Assembly (NCBI RefSeq): GCF_004010155.1
Contig: NZ_RRYH01000037.1
Location: 1-50,215 of the forward strand
Length of the DNA stretch: 50,215 bases
DNA from: Solirhodobacter olei
Lineage (GTDB): Bacteria; Pseudomonadota; Alphaproteobacteria; Rhodobacterales; Rhodobacteraceae
Direction: 5' to 3'
A model generated the notes under the pieces. That model saw only the letters and a list, made by a program, of their open reading frames with translations, did not search any database and was not told where the DNA came from. Positions 1-8,806 of this stretch are shown here, in pieces. The translations under genes were made by a program, and so were the position numbers. Numbering within the stretch: position 1 is the stretch's first letter; the number at the start of each line of letters is the position of its first letter.

Positions 1-50
1 AGCATGCCACCCAACGTCTTCCGCCGTGAGCCTGTCGAGGCCTCGCCGAG

Positions 51-323
51 TCAGGGCACGTCGGACATGCCGCTGGCAGGCTGAGAGAGCAACGGCGAGG
101 TGCTCAGAGACGTCGATCCGATGTATGTAGCGACCGCAGTCGGAAAGATCATGCGAGGCATGAAGTCCGGGGACGATTCGAAGTGACCGCTCTGGCAGCT
201 GTCGCATCCCCCGTCTGCGAATCCATCTTGATCGGGGCACCATCCGGCAGCAACGCTTCCTGCGACAGGGACCACAGCAGCCACCACAATTAGCACCACA
301 ATAAGATGATTCGATTTCCTCAT
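51..323 (-). CDS. Hypothetical small secreted protein (doubtful)
   Basis: The 90-residue product starts like a signal peptide: MRKSNH, then a hydrophobic run of about 18 residues ending GSVAAG. A short Cys-rich stretch with WCPDQD and GGCDSC follows. No family is recognised. No clear Shine-Dalgarno precedes the ATG, and the region is less GC-rich than the rest of the window, so it may be acquired DNA or non-coding. The main argument for coding is the signal-peptide shape. Confidence 0.35.
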   Translation of the reverse strand: MRKSNHLIVVLIVVAAVVPVAGSVAAGWCPDQDGFADGGCDSCQSGHFESSPDFMPRMIFPTAVATYIGSTSLSTSPLLSQPASGMSDVP

Positions 324-342
324 AAGTTATTGAAATCATTGG

Positions 343-432
343 TGGCGGATGGGGTGGGATTCGAACCCACGGTGGGGTCTCCCCCACGCCAGTTTTCAAG
401 ACTGGAGCCTTAGACCGCTCGGCCACCCATCC
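343..432 (-). tRNA. tRNA-Ser (anticodon UGA)
   Basis: On the minus strand a 7 bp acceptor stem pairs GGATGGG (5' end at 432) with CCCATCC, followed by discriminator G and an encoded CCA (343-345). The anticodon arm is CCAGT-CTTGAAA-ACTGG, giving anticodon UGA, which reads UCA serine codons. A long variable arm and the GGTTCGAATCC T-arm are both present, as expected for a class II serine tRNA. It lies in the same direction as the upstream transporter operon but has room for its own promoter. Confidence 0.97.
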
Positions 433-441
433 GGCGCGGCA

Positions 442-469
442 TCCATAGCATGCCGGGCCTGCCGCGCAA
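442..469 (-). promoter_or_regulatory. Candidate sigma70 promoter of tRNA-Ser
   Basis: The minus strand reads TTGCGC (464-469), a 16-base spacer, then TATGGA (442-447), ending 9 bases before the mature tRNA 5' end. The match is partial but the position is right, and the tRNA otherwise has only 42 bases separating it from the preceding stop codon. Confidence 0.4.
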
Positions 470-474
470 CCGGC

Positions 475-1284
475 TCACTTGATGCCGGCACGCATGAAGC
501 TCTGCACGAAGGCGCGCTGGAACAGCAGGAAGCCGAGGAGAAGCGGCGCCGAGGTCATAAGCGTCGCGGCATTGATCACCGACCAGTGCACCCCGCTGTC
601 AGCGGCCGAGAAGATCGACAGCCCCACGGTCAGCGGCCGGGCCGAAACGGAATTGGTAATGATCAGCGGCCACACGTAATTGTTCCAATGCGCCGAGACC
701 GAGATCAGCCCGAAGGCAATGTAGGTCGGCTTGCCAAGCGGCACATAGACCCGCCGGATCAGGCCGAGGAGCGAGGCTCCCTCGATCCGGGCCGCGTCGT
801 CAAGCTCGGTCGGGACCTGCAGGAAGGTCTGGCGCAAAAGGAAGATGAAGAATGCCGAGGCCATATAGGGCAGCCCGATGCCGAGGATCGTGTCGGTCAG
901 CCCCAGGATCCGCATGGTCTGGTAGTTCTCCACCAGAAGCACGTCGGGCATCACCATCAGCTGCAGCAGCACCAGCCCGAAAAGCAGGTTCTTGCCCGGA
1001 AACTTCAGCCGCGCAAAGGCAAAGGCCGCGAAGGTGCCGAGGACCAGCTGCACGGCCAGGATCATCGTCACCAGGATCACGGTATTCAGGAAATACCGGG
1101 CGAAGGGCGCCTGGGTCCAGGCGTCGGGGAAGTTCTGCAGCGTCAGCGGCGCGAGAAGGTCGAACTTCGTCTCGTAGGCGCCGGGGTGGAAGGCGGTCCA
1201 GACGGCATAGGCCAAGGGCAGGATCCAGAGCGCGGCCAGAACCCAGCCCCCGATGGTGATCAGTGTGTCGTCGCCCCGCTTCAT
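475..1284 (-). CDS. Carbohydrate ABC transporter permease, UgpE/MalG-like
   Basis: This 269-residue inner-membrane permease is half of the channel of an ABC importer. About six membrane segments are visible. The cytoplasmic EAA loop, which docks to the ATPase, reads ELDDAARIEGAS. The segments LPYMASAFFIFLLRQ and WNNYVWPLIITN closely resemble Escherichia coli UgpE. The ATG at 1284 overlaps the stop of the preceding permease by four bases (ATGA), so the two are probably translationally coupled. A much longer reading frame extends upstream through the other permease but is not plausible. It is the last gene of the operon. The Ugp assignment (sn-glycerol-3-phosphate or glycerophosphodiesters) is inferred; sugars are possible. 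Confidence 0.93.
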   Translation of the reverse strand: MKRGDDTLITIGGWVLAALWILPLAYAVWTAFHPGAYETKFDLLAPLTLQNFPDAWTQAPFARYFLNTVILVTMILAVQLVLGTFAAFAFARLKFPGKNLLFGLVLLQLMVMPDVLLVENYQTMRILGLTDTILGIGLPYMASAFFIFLLRQTFLQVPTELDDAARIEGASLLGLIRRVYVPLGKPTYIAFGLISVSAHWNNYVWPLIITNSVSARPLTVGLSIFSAADSGVHWSVINAATLMTSAPLLLGFLLFQRAFVQSFMRAGIK

Positions 1285-2150
1285 TTGTAGTGGATCCGCC
1301 TGTCGAGGAAGAGGACCTGGCCCAGCGCGAGGACCGAGAGGATGACGATCATCACCACCGTCAGCGTCGCGGCATAGGCCGTGTCCCAGAACTGAAAGCC
1401 GACCTGGTAGATGTAGTAGAAGAGGATCGCGGTCGCGTTGTTCGGCCCGCCCTGGGTCATCTGGAAGATCTGGTCGACCAGCCGCACCGCGTCGATCACC
1501 GCGTTGACGGAGATGAAGAGCGTCGTCGGCATGATCAGCGGCAGGGTGATGCGCCGGAAGATCTGCCAGCGCGAGGCCCCCTCCAGCTGGGCCGCCTCGA
1601 TCAGGCTGACCGGGATGGTCTGCAGCGCGGCAAGGTAGAAGATCATGAAGAACCCGGCCTGCTTCCAGACCGCCACCGCCGAGACGGCATAGAGCGCGGT
1701 CGAGCCTGTGCCGAGGAGGTTCGAGGCCGGAAGCCCGAAAAGGCCGCGGATCTGGTCGATCAGGCCGAAGCCGGGCGTGTAGAAGAAGATCCAGATATTG
1801 GCCACCGCGATCAGCGGCAGCACGGTCGGCGTGAAGAAGGCCATCCGCATGAAGCCGGTGCCCTTCAGCCGCCCCTGCACCAGAAGCGCCATGACCAGCG
1901 CGAGGCCCATCGAAAGCGGCACGGTGATGATCGCGTAGATCAGGTTGTTGTGCATCGCCTGCCAGAAGGTCGGGTCGGCGATCATCCTGTGGTAGTTCTT
2001 GAGGCCCACGAAATGCGAGGGCCGCATCCCGCGCGCCGTCGACCAGAACGAGGCGATGAAGGTCTCCACCGTCGGGACGTGCATGAAGGTCGCCAGCACC
2101 ACGAGCGCCGGCAACAGCATCAGATAGGCGTAGATCCACTCGCGCTTCAT
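1281..2150 (-). CDS. Sugar ABC transporter permease, UgpA/MalF-like
   Basis: This 289-residue membrane protein is the partner permease. It has an N-terminal hydrophobic segment after MKREWIY and about six membrane helices. The EAA loop reads SLIEAAQLEGAS, followed by FRRITLPLIMP. The stretch VWKQAGFFMIFYLAALQ is very close to the equivalent part of UgpA. It follows the binding-protein gene across a 50-base gap containing a strong hairpin, and overlaps the next permease by four bases. Function by family: passage of a phosphorylated or neutral carbohydrate from periplasm to cytoplasm, driven by the ATPase encoded first in this operon. Confidence 0.93.
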   Translation of the reverse strand: MKREWIYAYLMLLPALVVLATFMHVPTVETFIASFWSTARGMRPSHFVGLKNYHRMIADPTFWQAMHNNLIYAIITVPLSMGLALVMALLVQGRLKGTGFMRMAFFTPTVLPLIAVANIWIFFYTPGFGLIDQIRGLFGLPASNLLGTGSTALYAVSAVAVWKQAGFFMIFYLAALQTIPVSLIEAAQLEGASRWQIFRRITLPLIMPTTLFISVNAVIDAVRLVDQIFQMTQGGPNNATAILFYYIYQVGFQFWDTAYAATLTVVMIVILSVLALGQVLFLDRRIHYK

Positions 2151-2164
2151 ATGGGTCCGCTCGG

Positions 2165-2193
2165 GTCCGGGGGGCCGCGAAGGCCCCCCGGGC
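2165..2193 (-). terminator. Intercistronic hairpin between binding protein and permeases
   Basis: CCGGGGGGCC (2167-2176) pairs perfectly with GGCCCCCCGG (2182-2191) around a GCGAA loop. There is no T-tract. Hairpins at this position in binding-protein operons commonly protect the upstream mRNA and attenuate the permease genes, giving excess binding protein. That role here is inferred from position. Confidence 0.6.
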
Positions 2194-2200
2194 CTCGTCC

Positions 2201-3496
2201 TTACTGGTATTGCGCCAGCACGGCGGTGGCCTTCTTCTGGGCCTCCTCCAGCGCCGGCTTCACCTGCGCCTGGCCGGACATGATGCCTTCCAGCGCGTTG
2301 TTCAGGATCTGGGTGATCTGCGCGTTCTGGTAGACCGTCAGCTCGGGACCCGCGTATTTCAGCTGGTTGCGGGCGACGAGCGCGCCGGGGACCTTCTTGA
2401 CGTAGTCCTTCAGGGCCTTGGTGTCCCAGTCATCCGGCCGCGGGGCGACATAGCCGGTGGCCATGGTCCATTTCGCCGCCTGCTCGGGCGCGGTCATCCA
2501 CTTCACGAAGGCGACGGAGGCCTTCTTCTGCGCCTCAGTCGAATGCTTGAAGAGGTACCAGTTGCCGCCGCCCGTCGGCGCGCCGTAGTGCTTCTTGGCC
2601 GGCAGGAAACCCACGCCAAAGGGGAAAGGCGCGTTCTTGGTGATGTTCGTCAGGTTGCCGGTCGTCGTCCAGATGATCGCCGCATTGCCGGTGAAGAAGG
2701 CCTTGGGCGTCGCGCCCCAGTCCAGCGTGCCGGGCTCCATCACCTTGTACTTGGTGGTCAGGTCCAGCATGAACTGCGCCGCCTCGATCGCAGCGGGGCT
2801 GTCGAAGAACACCTTCTTGCCGTCGGCCGAGGCAAGCGTCGCGCCGGCCGGGATGGCCAGACCCTGGTAGAGCCAGTAGGGGAAGCCCGCCGTCGGGATC
2901 CTGAGGCCCCACTGAGTGACCTTGCCGGAGGCGTCCTTGATGGTCAGCTTCTCGGCATCCTTGACCAGCTCATCCCAGTTGGCCGGCGGCTTGTTCGGGT
3001 CGAGCCCCGCCTTCTTGAAGGCGTCCTTGTTCCAGTACATGACCGGGGTGGAGCGCTGGAACGGGATGCCCCAGGTCTTCCCGAAGGCCTGCGAGTTCGC
3101 CATGAACGCCGGGTAGAAGCCGCCCAGCCAGTCCTTCTTGTCCTTGGCCGAGACGTAGTCGTCGAACGGCACGATCATGTCCTCGTCGATGAGGTTGAAC
3201 ATCTCGGCCGCGCCGATCACCGAAAGCTGGGGCGGGTTGCCGCCGCGCGCCGCGGTGATCGCCTTGGCGATCGTGTCGGTGTAGGAGCCGGTGTAGACCG
3301 GCTTGATATGCACGTCGGGGTGCATCTTCATGTAGTCGTCGGTCAGGCCCTGGATGGTCTTCGACGCGCCGCCACCGACGGCGACGGGGAAGAAGAACTG
3401 CAGGTCCACCGCCAGCGCAGGCGATGCGGCGAGGAGGGCCGCAACCGCTGCGGCGCCGATCTGCCGGGTCACTCGGGAAAAGCTCATCGAGGTCAT
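2201..3496 (-). CDS. Extracellular solute-binding protein, UgpB-like
   Basis: This 431-residue periplasmic binding protein (solute-binding family 1) delivers substrate to the two permeases. A signal peptide is clear: MTSMSFSRVTRQ, a hydrophobic alanine-rich segment, and a likely cleavage at ASPALA/VD. The region STPVMYWNKDAFKKAGLDP is nearly the same as in UgpB, as is the GGGNWYLFKHSTE segment in type. Length fits the family (about 430-440). It is the second gene of the operon, 21 bases after the ATPase gene. The ligand cannot be read from sequence alone. The similarity to UgpB and the candidate PHO box at the operon head favour a glycerophosphate-type substrate. Confidence 0.92.
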   Translation of the reverse strand: MTSMSFSRVTRQIGAAAVAALLAASPALAVDLQFFFPVAVGGGASKTIQGLTDDYMKMHPDVHIKPVYTGSYTDTIAKAITAARGGNPPQLSVIGAAEMFNLIDEDMIVPFDDYVSAKDKKDWLGGFYPAFMANSQAFGKTWGIPFQRSTPVMYWNKDAFKKAGLDPNKPPANWDELVKDAEKLTIKDASGKVTQWGLRIPTAGFPYWLYQGLAIPAGATLASADGKKVFFDSPAAIEAAQFMLDLTTKYKVMEPGTLDWGATPKAFFTGNAAIIWTTTGNLTNITKNAPFPFGVGFLPAKKHYGAPTGGGNWYLFKHSTEAQKKASVAFVKWMTAPEQAAKWTMATGYVAPRPDDWDTKALKDYVKKVPGALVARNQLKYAGPELTVYQNAQITQILNNALEGIMSGQAQVKPALEEAQKKATAVLAQYQ

Positions 3497-3517
3497 CCTC
3501 TCTGTTGGGAACTCTGG

Positions 3518-4573
3518 TTATTGCCGGGGGGGAAGCGCGCGGCCGGTCCCCGGGTCGAACAGCCGGAGCGCGTCGGGCGCCCAGGTGATGTGAAACGCCT
3601 CGCCCGCGGGCAGGCCGGCGCGGGCCGGCTGGCGCAGCACGGCCTCGGTGCCGCCGATATCGAGCGTCACGAACAGATCCGCGCCAAGGTATTCCGACCC
3701 CACCAGACGCGCGGCCACCCCGGCGCCCGCAAGCGTCATGTCCTCGGGCCGAAGCCCCGCCACCGTGCATTCCGGCGCCGCGATCCCCAGCGCTGCGGCC
3801 GGGATCAGGTTCATCGGCGGGCTGCCGATGAAGCGCGCCGCGAAGGTAGAGGCGGGATGGGCGTAGATCTCCTCCGGCCGCCCCTCCTGCTCCACCCGGC
3901 CGGCGTTCATCAGCACGATCCGGTCGGCCATCGTCATCGCCTCGACCTGGTCGTGGGTGACGTAGACCATGGTCAGGCCAAGCCGTTTCTGCAGGTTGCG
4001 GATCTCCACCCGCATCTCGGCGCGCAGTTTGGCGTCGAGGTTCGAGAGCGGCTCGTCCATCAGGCAGACCGGGCGTTCCGAGATCACGGCGCGGGCCAGC
4101 GCCACGCGCTGCTGCTGGCCGCCCGAAAGCTGCGCCGGTTTGCGTTCGAGAAGCGTCTCCAGCCCCATCAGCCGGGCGACAGCGGCCAGCCGCTCCGCCG
4201 TCTCGGCCCTGCCGGTGCGGCGGACGGAAAGGCCGAAGGTGATATTCTCGGCCACCGTCAGATGCGGGAAGAGCGCGTAATTCTGGAACACCATGGCGAT
4301 GTCGCGCTTGGCCGGGGGCAGATCGCCAAGGCTGTGATCGCCGAGCACGATCTCGCCGCGGCTGGGCGACTCGAAGCCGGCGATCATCCTCAGAAGCGTG
4401 GACTTGCCGCACCCCGAGGGGCCGAGAAGCACCGTCAGTTCGCCCGCGCCGACCTCGACATCGACCCCGTCGACGGCGATATGGCCCGGAAACTCCTTGC
4501 CGAGCCCGCGAAGGCGGATGCCCGGCGCCGGCCGCCCGCCGGCCGTCGCGAAAGTCATCGTGCTGGACGCCAT
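3518..4573 (-). CDS. ABC transporter ATP-binding protein, UgpC/MalK-like
   Basis: This 351-residue ATPase energises the importer. It has Walker A GPSGCGKST, the Q-loop region VFQNYALFP, the signature LSGGQQQR, Walker B VCLMDEPLSNLD and switch histidine VTHDQ. A C-terminal TOBE-type region of about 110 residues includes LRPEDM. The start at 4573 (MASSTMTF) is chosen because GGGGAAC precedes it; ATGs at 4585 and 4558 are alternatives. The ATPase comes first in the operon, unlike the usual ugpBAEC order. It sits directly behind a PHO-box-like sequence. Confidence 0.92.
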   Translation of the reverse strand: MASSTMTFATAGGRPAPGIRLRGLGKEFPGHIAVDGVDVEVGAGELTVLLGPSGCGKSTLLRMIAGFESPSRGEIVLGDHSLGDLPPAKRDIAMVFQNYALFPHLTVAENITFGLSVRRTGRAETAERLAAVARLMGLETLLERKPAQLSGGQQQRVALARAVISERPVCLMDEPLSNLDAKLRAEMRVEIRNLQKRLGLTMVYVTHDQVEAMTMADRIVLMNAGRVEQEGRPEEIYAHPASTFAARFIGSPPMNLIPAAALGIAAPECTVAGLRPEDMTLAGAGVAARLVGSEYLGADLFVTLDIGGTEAVLRQPARAGLPAGEAFHITWAPDALRLFDPGTGRALPPRQ

Positions 4574-4629
4574 CCCGTTCCCCATGCGGACCGGATAGTA
4601 ACCATCCGTAACAATCGCGCAATTCATAT

Positions 4630-4647
4630 GTGAAGGTTTTGTGACGG
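4630..4647 (-). promoter_or_regulatory. Candidate PHO box upstream of the Ugp-like operon
   Basis: The minus strand reads CCGTCAC-AAAA-CCTTCAC: two 7-base repeats with a 4-base A-rich spacer, matching the layout of a PhoB-binding PHO box. It lies 57 bases before the chosen start of the ATPase gene. Phosphate-starvation control is known for ugp operons; here it is inferred. No convincing -10 was found at the ideal distance. Confidence 0.5.
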
Positions 4648-4676
4648 CGCAGGGAGGCGGCACGCCCGCCCTGAAA

Positions 4677-4695
4677 GAGGGCCAGCGCCCGTCCG
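4677..4695. repeat. Partial copy of the long interspersed repeat (left arm only)
   Basis: These 19 bases are identical to the left arm of the full copy near 36575-36593 (core GGGCCAGCGCCCGTCCG). The rest of the element is missing. It sits between the Ugp-like operon head and the degP terminator. Confidence 0.55.
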
Positions 4696-4706
4696 CCCCC
4701 CGCAAA

Positions 4707-4736
4707 CGAAAAGGGGCGCCCGGCGGGGCGCCCCTT
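4707..4736 (-). terminator. Rho-independent terminator of degP
   Basis: On the minus strand AAGGGGCGCCC and GGGCGCCCCTT form an 11 bp stem with a 4-base loop, followed by TTCG and further T residues. It starts 25 bases after the degP stop codon and closes the hflK-hflC-DUF2065-degP block. Confidence 0.85.
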
Positions 4737-4761
4737 GCAACTCGCGTCGGCCGGTCCGGCC

Positions 4762-6249
<1,488 letters not shown>

Positions 6250-6314
6250 GTCGAGCTCCTTTCGCTCCTCCTCGCCGGGCGCCGGCCGTGGGGCGGCGCC
6301 GGGGCGACATAAGG

Positions 6315-6342
6315 CAAATAGGGTTGAGGCGTGACAACTCAA
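6315..6342 (-). promoter_or_regulatory. Candidate promoter for degP
   Basis: The minus strand reads TTGAGT (6337-6342), 16 bases, then TATTTG (6315-6320). An inverted repeat GGGTGT-G-ACACCC (6365-6377) lies just upstream. The 181-base gap before degP suggests some independent expression. No stress-sigma motif was convincing. Confidence 0.3.
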
Positions 6343-6430
6343 TCCCACTCGCCAGGCCTCAAATGGGTGTGACACCCTGTAACATGCGGCCGTTGCCCGA
6401 TGGTGGCGGTTTTCTCAGGCCGCGAGTGTC

Positions 6431-6622
6431 TCAGGCGATGTGCCACCGGGCAAGCGCAATCAGCACCACACCCAGCGCCAGCGCGCCCAGCCCGATGCTG
6501 CGGCGCGCCTCGAGGCTGAGGCGGGCGAAGACCGCCATCGCCTGCTCGAGCCGCCGCGGGGCCAGCGCCAGCACCAGCCCCTCGAAGGCCAGCACCATCC
6601 CCAGGCCCAGAAGCAGGGTCAA
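6431..6622 (-). CDS. DUF2065 family membrane protein (YjeT-like)
   Basis: This 63-residue protein has two hydrophobic segments (LLLGLGMVLAFEGLVLAL and SIGLGALALGVVLIALAR) separated by a short basic stretch RRLEQAM. Length, topology and position immediately after hflC match the DUF2065/YjeT family, which is often linked to hflKC. Its role is unknown; an accessory role with the HflKC complex is a guess from context. Its start overlaps the hflC stop by four bases. Confidence 0.85.
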   Translation of the reverse strand: MTLLLGLGMVLAFEGLVLALAPRRLEQAMAVFARLSLEARRSIGLGALALGVVLIALARWHIA

Positions 6623-7533
6623 TTCCCTGCCCCGGCCGGTTTCGCCGCCGCCGCGCTGCCGGCGCGCCCGGCTTCCGAGTTCAGGAAGTCGAAGAACTGG
6701 CTGTTCGGGCTCAGCACCATCGTTGTGTCCGATCCCTTCAGCGCGGTCTTGTAGGCCTGAAGCGACCGGTAGAAGGCGAAGAACTTCGGATCCTTCGAAT
6801 AGGCGCCGGCATAGATCTTGTTGCGCTCCGCATCGGCCTGGCCGCGGATCACCTCGGCCTTCTTCTGCGCCGCCGAGGTCAGCTCCAGCGCGTTGCGGTC
6901 GGCGGTTGCGCGGATCGTCTGCGCCTCCTGGTTGCCGAGCGCCAGCTCCTGCGCCGCCTCCTTCTGCCGCTCCGCCTTCATCCGCCCGTAGGTGGATGCG
7001 AGGTTCTGGTCCGGAAGGTCGGTCCGCGTCAGCCGCACGTCGATCACGTCGATGCCCAGAGAGTCCGCCTCCTTGCGGGACAGGTCGCGGATCTGGTTCA
7101 TCAGATTGGTGCGGTCGTTCGACAGGATCGCGTCGGAATTGACCGAGCCGAGCACCTGGCGCACGGCGGCGTTCAGGATCTGCTCCAGCCGGCTCTGCGC
7201 GAAGCGCACGCCCTCGGGGCCGGTCGCCTGCCGGAAGGTCACCAGGTTGGTGATCCGCCAGCGCGCGAAGGCATCGACGACAAGCCGGCGGTCATCCAGC
7301 GGGGTCACTTCCAGCGGCTGCGTCGGCAGGCCGAGGATGCGGCCGTCGTAGCGCACCACCTGCTGCAGGAACGGAACCTTGAAATAGAGGCCCGGCTTCT
7401 CGCGCACCTGGGTGACCTGGCCGAACTGCAGCACCAGCGCCTTCTCGCGCGGATCCACGATATAGACCGAGGACAGCGCCAGCGCGGCGAGGATCACGAT
7501 GCCCGGAAGGATGTAGGTCCAGCGGTTGTTCAT
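6619..7533 (-). CDS. hflC: Protease modulator HflC
   Basis: This 304-residue SPFH/band-7 protein has one N-terminal membrane segment (YILPGIVILAALALSSVYIV), a band-7 domain (about 25-200, including DPREKALVLQFGQ) and a coiled region rich in Ala, Glu and Arg (about 190-250). With HflK it forms a large periplasmic cage around FtsH and modulates its proteolysis. Its start overlaps the hflK stop by four bases (ATGA). The Ala/Pro-rich C-terminus after NSQFFDFLNSE is typical. Confidence 0.95.
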   Translation of the reverse strand: MNNRWTYILPGIVILAALALSSVYIVDPREKALVLQFGQVTQVREKPGLYFKVPFLQQVVRYDGRILGLPTQPLEVTPLDDRRLVVDAFARWRITNLVTFRQATGPEGVRFAQSRLEQILNAAVRQVLGSVNSDAILSNDRTNLMNQIRDLSRKEADSLGIDVIDVRLTRTDLPDQNLASTYGRMKAERQKEAAQELALGNQEAQTIRATADRNALELTSAAQKKAEVIRGQADAERNKIYAGAYSKDPKFFAFYRSLQAYKTALKGSDTTMVLSPNSQFFDFLNSEAGRAGSAAAAKPAGAGN

Positions 7534-8753
7534 TGGCCCGATCCTCCCTGCGTCCCGCCCGTCGCGGACGCGCTTCCGCCCTGCGTCCCGTCCGTCGAGG
7601 CGGGCTTGGCCGGCGCAGACTTGCCCGCCTGCTGCATCAGCTTGTCGAGCGGCAGATAGGGCACAACGCCGTTCGCCGCCGTCCCGGCACTGCCAACGCC
7701 GTCGAGGATCATCTTGTGCATGCCACCCAGCACGCTCTCCATGGTTTCGAGATACATCCGCTTCCGCGTCACCTCCGGCGCCGCGAGATAGGATTTGTAG
7801 ACCGAGTCGAAGCGGCTCGCGTCACCCTCGGCGAGGTTGACGACCTGGGCCTTGTAGCCCTCCGCCTCCTGCACCAGCTGCGAGGCCTGGCCGCGCGCGG
7901 CGCCAAGCGCCTTGTTCGCATAGGCCTGCGCCACGTTGACCAGCTGGTCGCGCTGCTGCTGTGCCGCCTGCACCGCGCGGAAGGCGTTGATGACCTCCTT
8001 CGGCGGGTCGGCGCTGTCGAAGTTCACCCGGATCACCCGGATCCCGGCGCCATAGCTGTTGAGCGTCTTCTGCACGCTGATCTGCAGCTGGGCCGAGATC
8101 GCGCCGCGGTCCTTGTTCAGGATCGGTGCGAGGTCGGTGCGCGCGATGATGTCGCGCATCGCGCTTTCGGAGACCGCACGCACCGTCTCGGTCGGATCGG
8201 CGAGGTTGAAGAGGAACTTCGACGGGTCCTCGACGTTCCAGACCACCTGGAAGTGGACGTCGACGATGTTCTGGTCGTTCGTCAGCATCAGCCCGGTGTC
8301 GTTCGACCCGCCCTGCCCGGCGCCGATGTCCGTCGTCCGCTCGCCCGTGGTGGGGATCACCTTGTAGGTGACGACCGGCCAGGGCGCGAAATTGAGGCCC
8401 GGCTCGCCGATCTTGTAGAACTTGCCCAGGAACAGCTCGACCGAGCGTTCCTCCGGCCGGACGGTGTAGAACGAGGCGAAGGCCCAGATCAGAACCAGCA
8501 CCGCGGCCACGCCGAGGCCGATGACACGTGGCCCCGGCCCGTCGCCGCGGCCCCGGCCCGCCGGGCCCGTCGGCCCGCCGCCGCGCCCGCCCAGCAGCAC
8601 CTTCAGCCGCTGCTGGCCCTTCTTGACCATGTCATCGATATCGCCGAACCCGGGGCCCTCGCCCGGACGCCGGCCACCGCCACCATTGCGATTGTCGTCC
8701 CCGCCCGGGCCGCTCGGGCCTCCGCCCCAGGGTCCGCCGCTGTTACCCGCCAT
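7530..8753 (-). CDS. hflK: FtsH protease activity modulator HflK
   Basis: This 407-residue partner of HflC has a Gly/Pro-rich cytoplasmic N-terminus (about 1-75), one membrane segment (VIGLGVAAVLVLIWAFASF) and the band-7 domain starting YTVRPEERSVELFLGK. A helical region with AQQQRDQLVNVAQAYANKA follows, then a low-complexity Gly/Ser/Ala tail. It is the first gene of hflK-hflC-DUF2065-degP on the minus strand, 53 bases after the gor stop codon. Confidence 0.95.
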   Translation of the reverse strand: MAGNSGGPWGGGPSGPGGDDNRNGGGGRRPGEGPGFGDIDDMVKKGQQRLKVLLGGRGGGPTGPAGRGRGDGPGPRVIGLGVAAVLVLIWAFASFYTVRPEERSVELFLGKFYKIGEPGLNFAPWPVVTYKVIPTTGERTTDIGAGQGGSNDTGLMLTNDQNIVDVHFQVVWNVEDPSKFLFNLADPTETVRAVSESAMRDIIARTDLAPILNKDRGAISAQLQISVQKTLNSYGAGIRVIRVNFDSADPPKEVINAFRAVQAAQQQRDQLVNVAQAYANKALGAARGQASQLVQEAEGYKAQVVNLAEGDASRFDSVYKSYLAAPEVTRKRMYLETMESVLGGMHKMILDGVGSAGTAANGVVPYLPLDKLMQQAGKSAPAKPASTDGTQGGSASATGGTQGGSGQ

Positions 8754-8806
8754 ATAAAGCCGTTCCTCTTCCTAGCCTTCCCGACTTGGCCACGCGCGCG
8801 CGAATG

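Noticed and set aside
475-2139. 554-residue frame covering both permeases
   Set aside because: Its first half is another frame of the UgpA-like gene; the permease proper starts at 1284 with an ATGA overlap.
2210-4633. Very long plus-strand frame (807 codons) opposite the transporter operon
   Set aside because: It is antisense to two genes with clear families and its product is Arg/His/Gly-rich without motifs, as expected of an opposite frame in GC-rich DNA.
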